From positions 1-6,271 of the forward strand of contig CAMPAP010000123.1 of the NCBI GenBank assembly GCA_946631935.1: 6,271 nucleotides of DNA, given 5' to 3'. Origin of the DNA: an uncultured Lachnospiraceae bacterium (GTDB lineage: Bacteria; Bacillota; Clostridia; Lachnospirales; Lachnospiraceae). Each line of letters starts with the position of its first letter. Position 1 is the stretch's first letter. The notes under the pieces were generated by a model. The model did no database searches, was not told where the DNA came from, and worked only from the letters and a program-made list of their open reading frames with translations. This document shows, piece by piece, positions 6,188-6,271 of this stretch. The translations under genes were made by a program, and so were the position numbers.

Positions 6188-6228
6188 AAAAAAAAGGATA
6201 AGGAAAGCATATTATACCTTCCTTATCC
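6188..6228 (-). terminator. Strong intrinsic terminator of the gene entering from the right
   Basis: GGATAAGGAA (6196-6205) and TTCCTTATCC (6219-6228) form a perfect 10-bp stem that can extend inward through wobble and A-T pairs to about 15 bp. On the minus strand it is followed at once by eight T (6195 down to 6188). The plus-strand flank lacks a U-tract, so it is one-way. It begins 11 nt after the stop codon at 6240-6242. Confidence 0.9.
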
Positions 6229-6239
6229 CTAATGACAGT

Positions 6240-6271
6240 TTATTTCTCATCAGCTGAGAAGTATACGAAGA
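6240..6271 (-). CDS. C-terminal end of an unidentified gene (partial)
   Basis: Only nine complete codons and a TAA stop are inside the window; the read ends ...FVYFSADEK. The frame is chosen because its stop falls 11 nt before a strong terminator. Another frame also closes within the window (ending RILLS with TGA), so the frame is not certain. Too little is visible to assign a function. Confidence 0.45.
   Translation of the reverse strand, partial: FVYFSADEK

Overview
The window reads as a chromosomal stretch of a low-to-moderate GC, anaerobic Firmicute, most likely a Clostridia/Lachnospiraceae-type gut or rumen bacterium. This rests on the anaerobic class III ribonucleotide reductase, a clostridial-looking glycogen phosphorylase, strong AGGAGG-type ribosome binding sites and AT-rich spacers. 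The lineage is inferred from protein character, not from a search. Every gene I accept lies on the minus strand, so transcription runs from the right edge to the left.

Layout in transcription order: (1) at 6240-6271, the last nine codons of an unidentified gene, closed by a textbook intrinsic terminator (6188-6228). (2) At 5339-6103, a cytoplasmic protein with PilZ-like features whose start is unclear. (3) At 5168-5338, a spacer with a promoter candidate and a LacI/CcpA-type operator across the predicted transcription start. (4) At 4169-5167, a full-length LacI-family repressor. (5) 87 bp further on, at 1715-4081, a complete glycogen/maltodextrin phosphorylase. (6) At 1323-1714, a 392-bp gene-free spacer with a long AT-rich inverted repeat, an intrinsic terminator for the phosphorylase, and the nrdD promoter with two NrdR-box-like sites 32 bp apart. 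(7) At 1-1322, the N-terminal 440 residues of the anaerobic ribonucleotide reductase NrdD, which runs off the left edge.

How the genes fit together: the LacI-family gene and glgP look like one regulator-target unit. They share orientation, no clear terminator separates them, and the only good promoter and operator seen lie upstream of the regulator, so autoregulated control of glucan breakdown is the simplest reading. nrdD is a separate unit that appears to be under deoxynucleotide-sensing control by NrdR. The PilZ-like gene is a third unit; it suggests cyclic-di-GMP signalling, but its two signature motifs sit in different halves of the protein and in the wrong order, and its N-terminus looks truncated or frameshifted.

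I see no CRISPR array, tRNA, rRNA, insertion sequence or prophage signature. The most unusual items are the PilZ-like gene and its 5' end, the operator/inverted-repeat leader of the regulator, and the structured 3' region after glgP.
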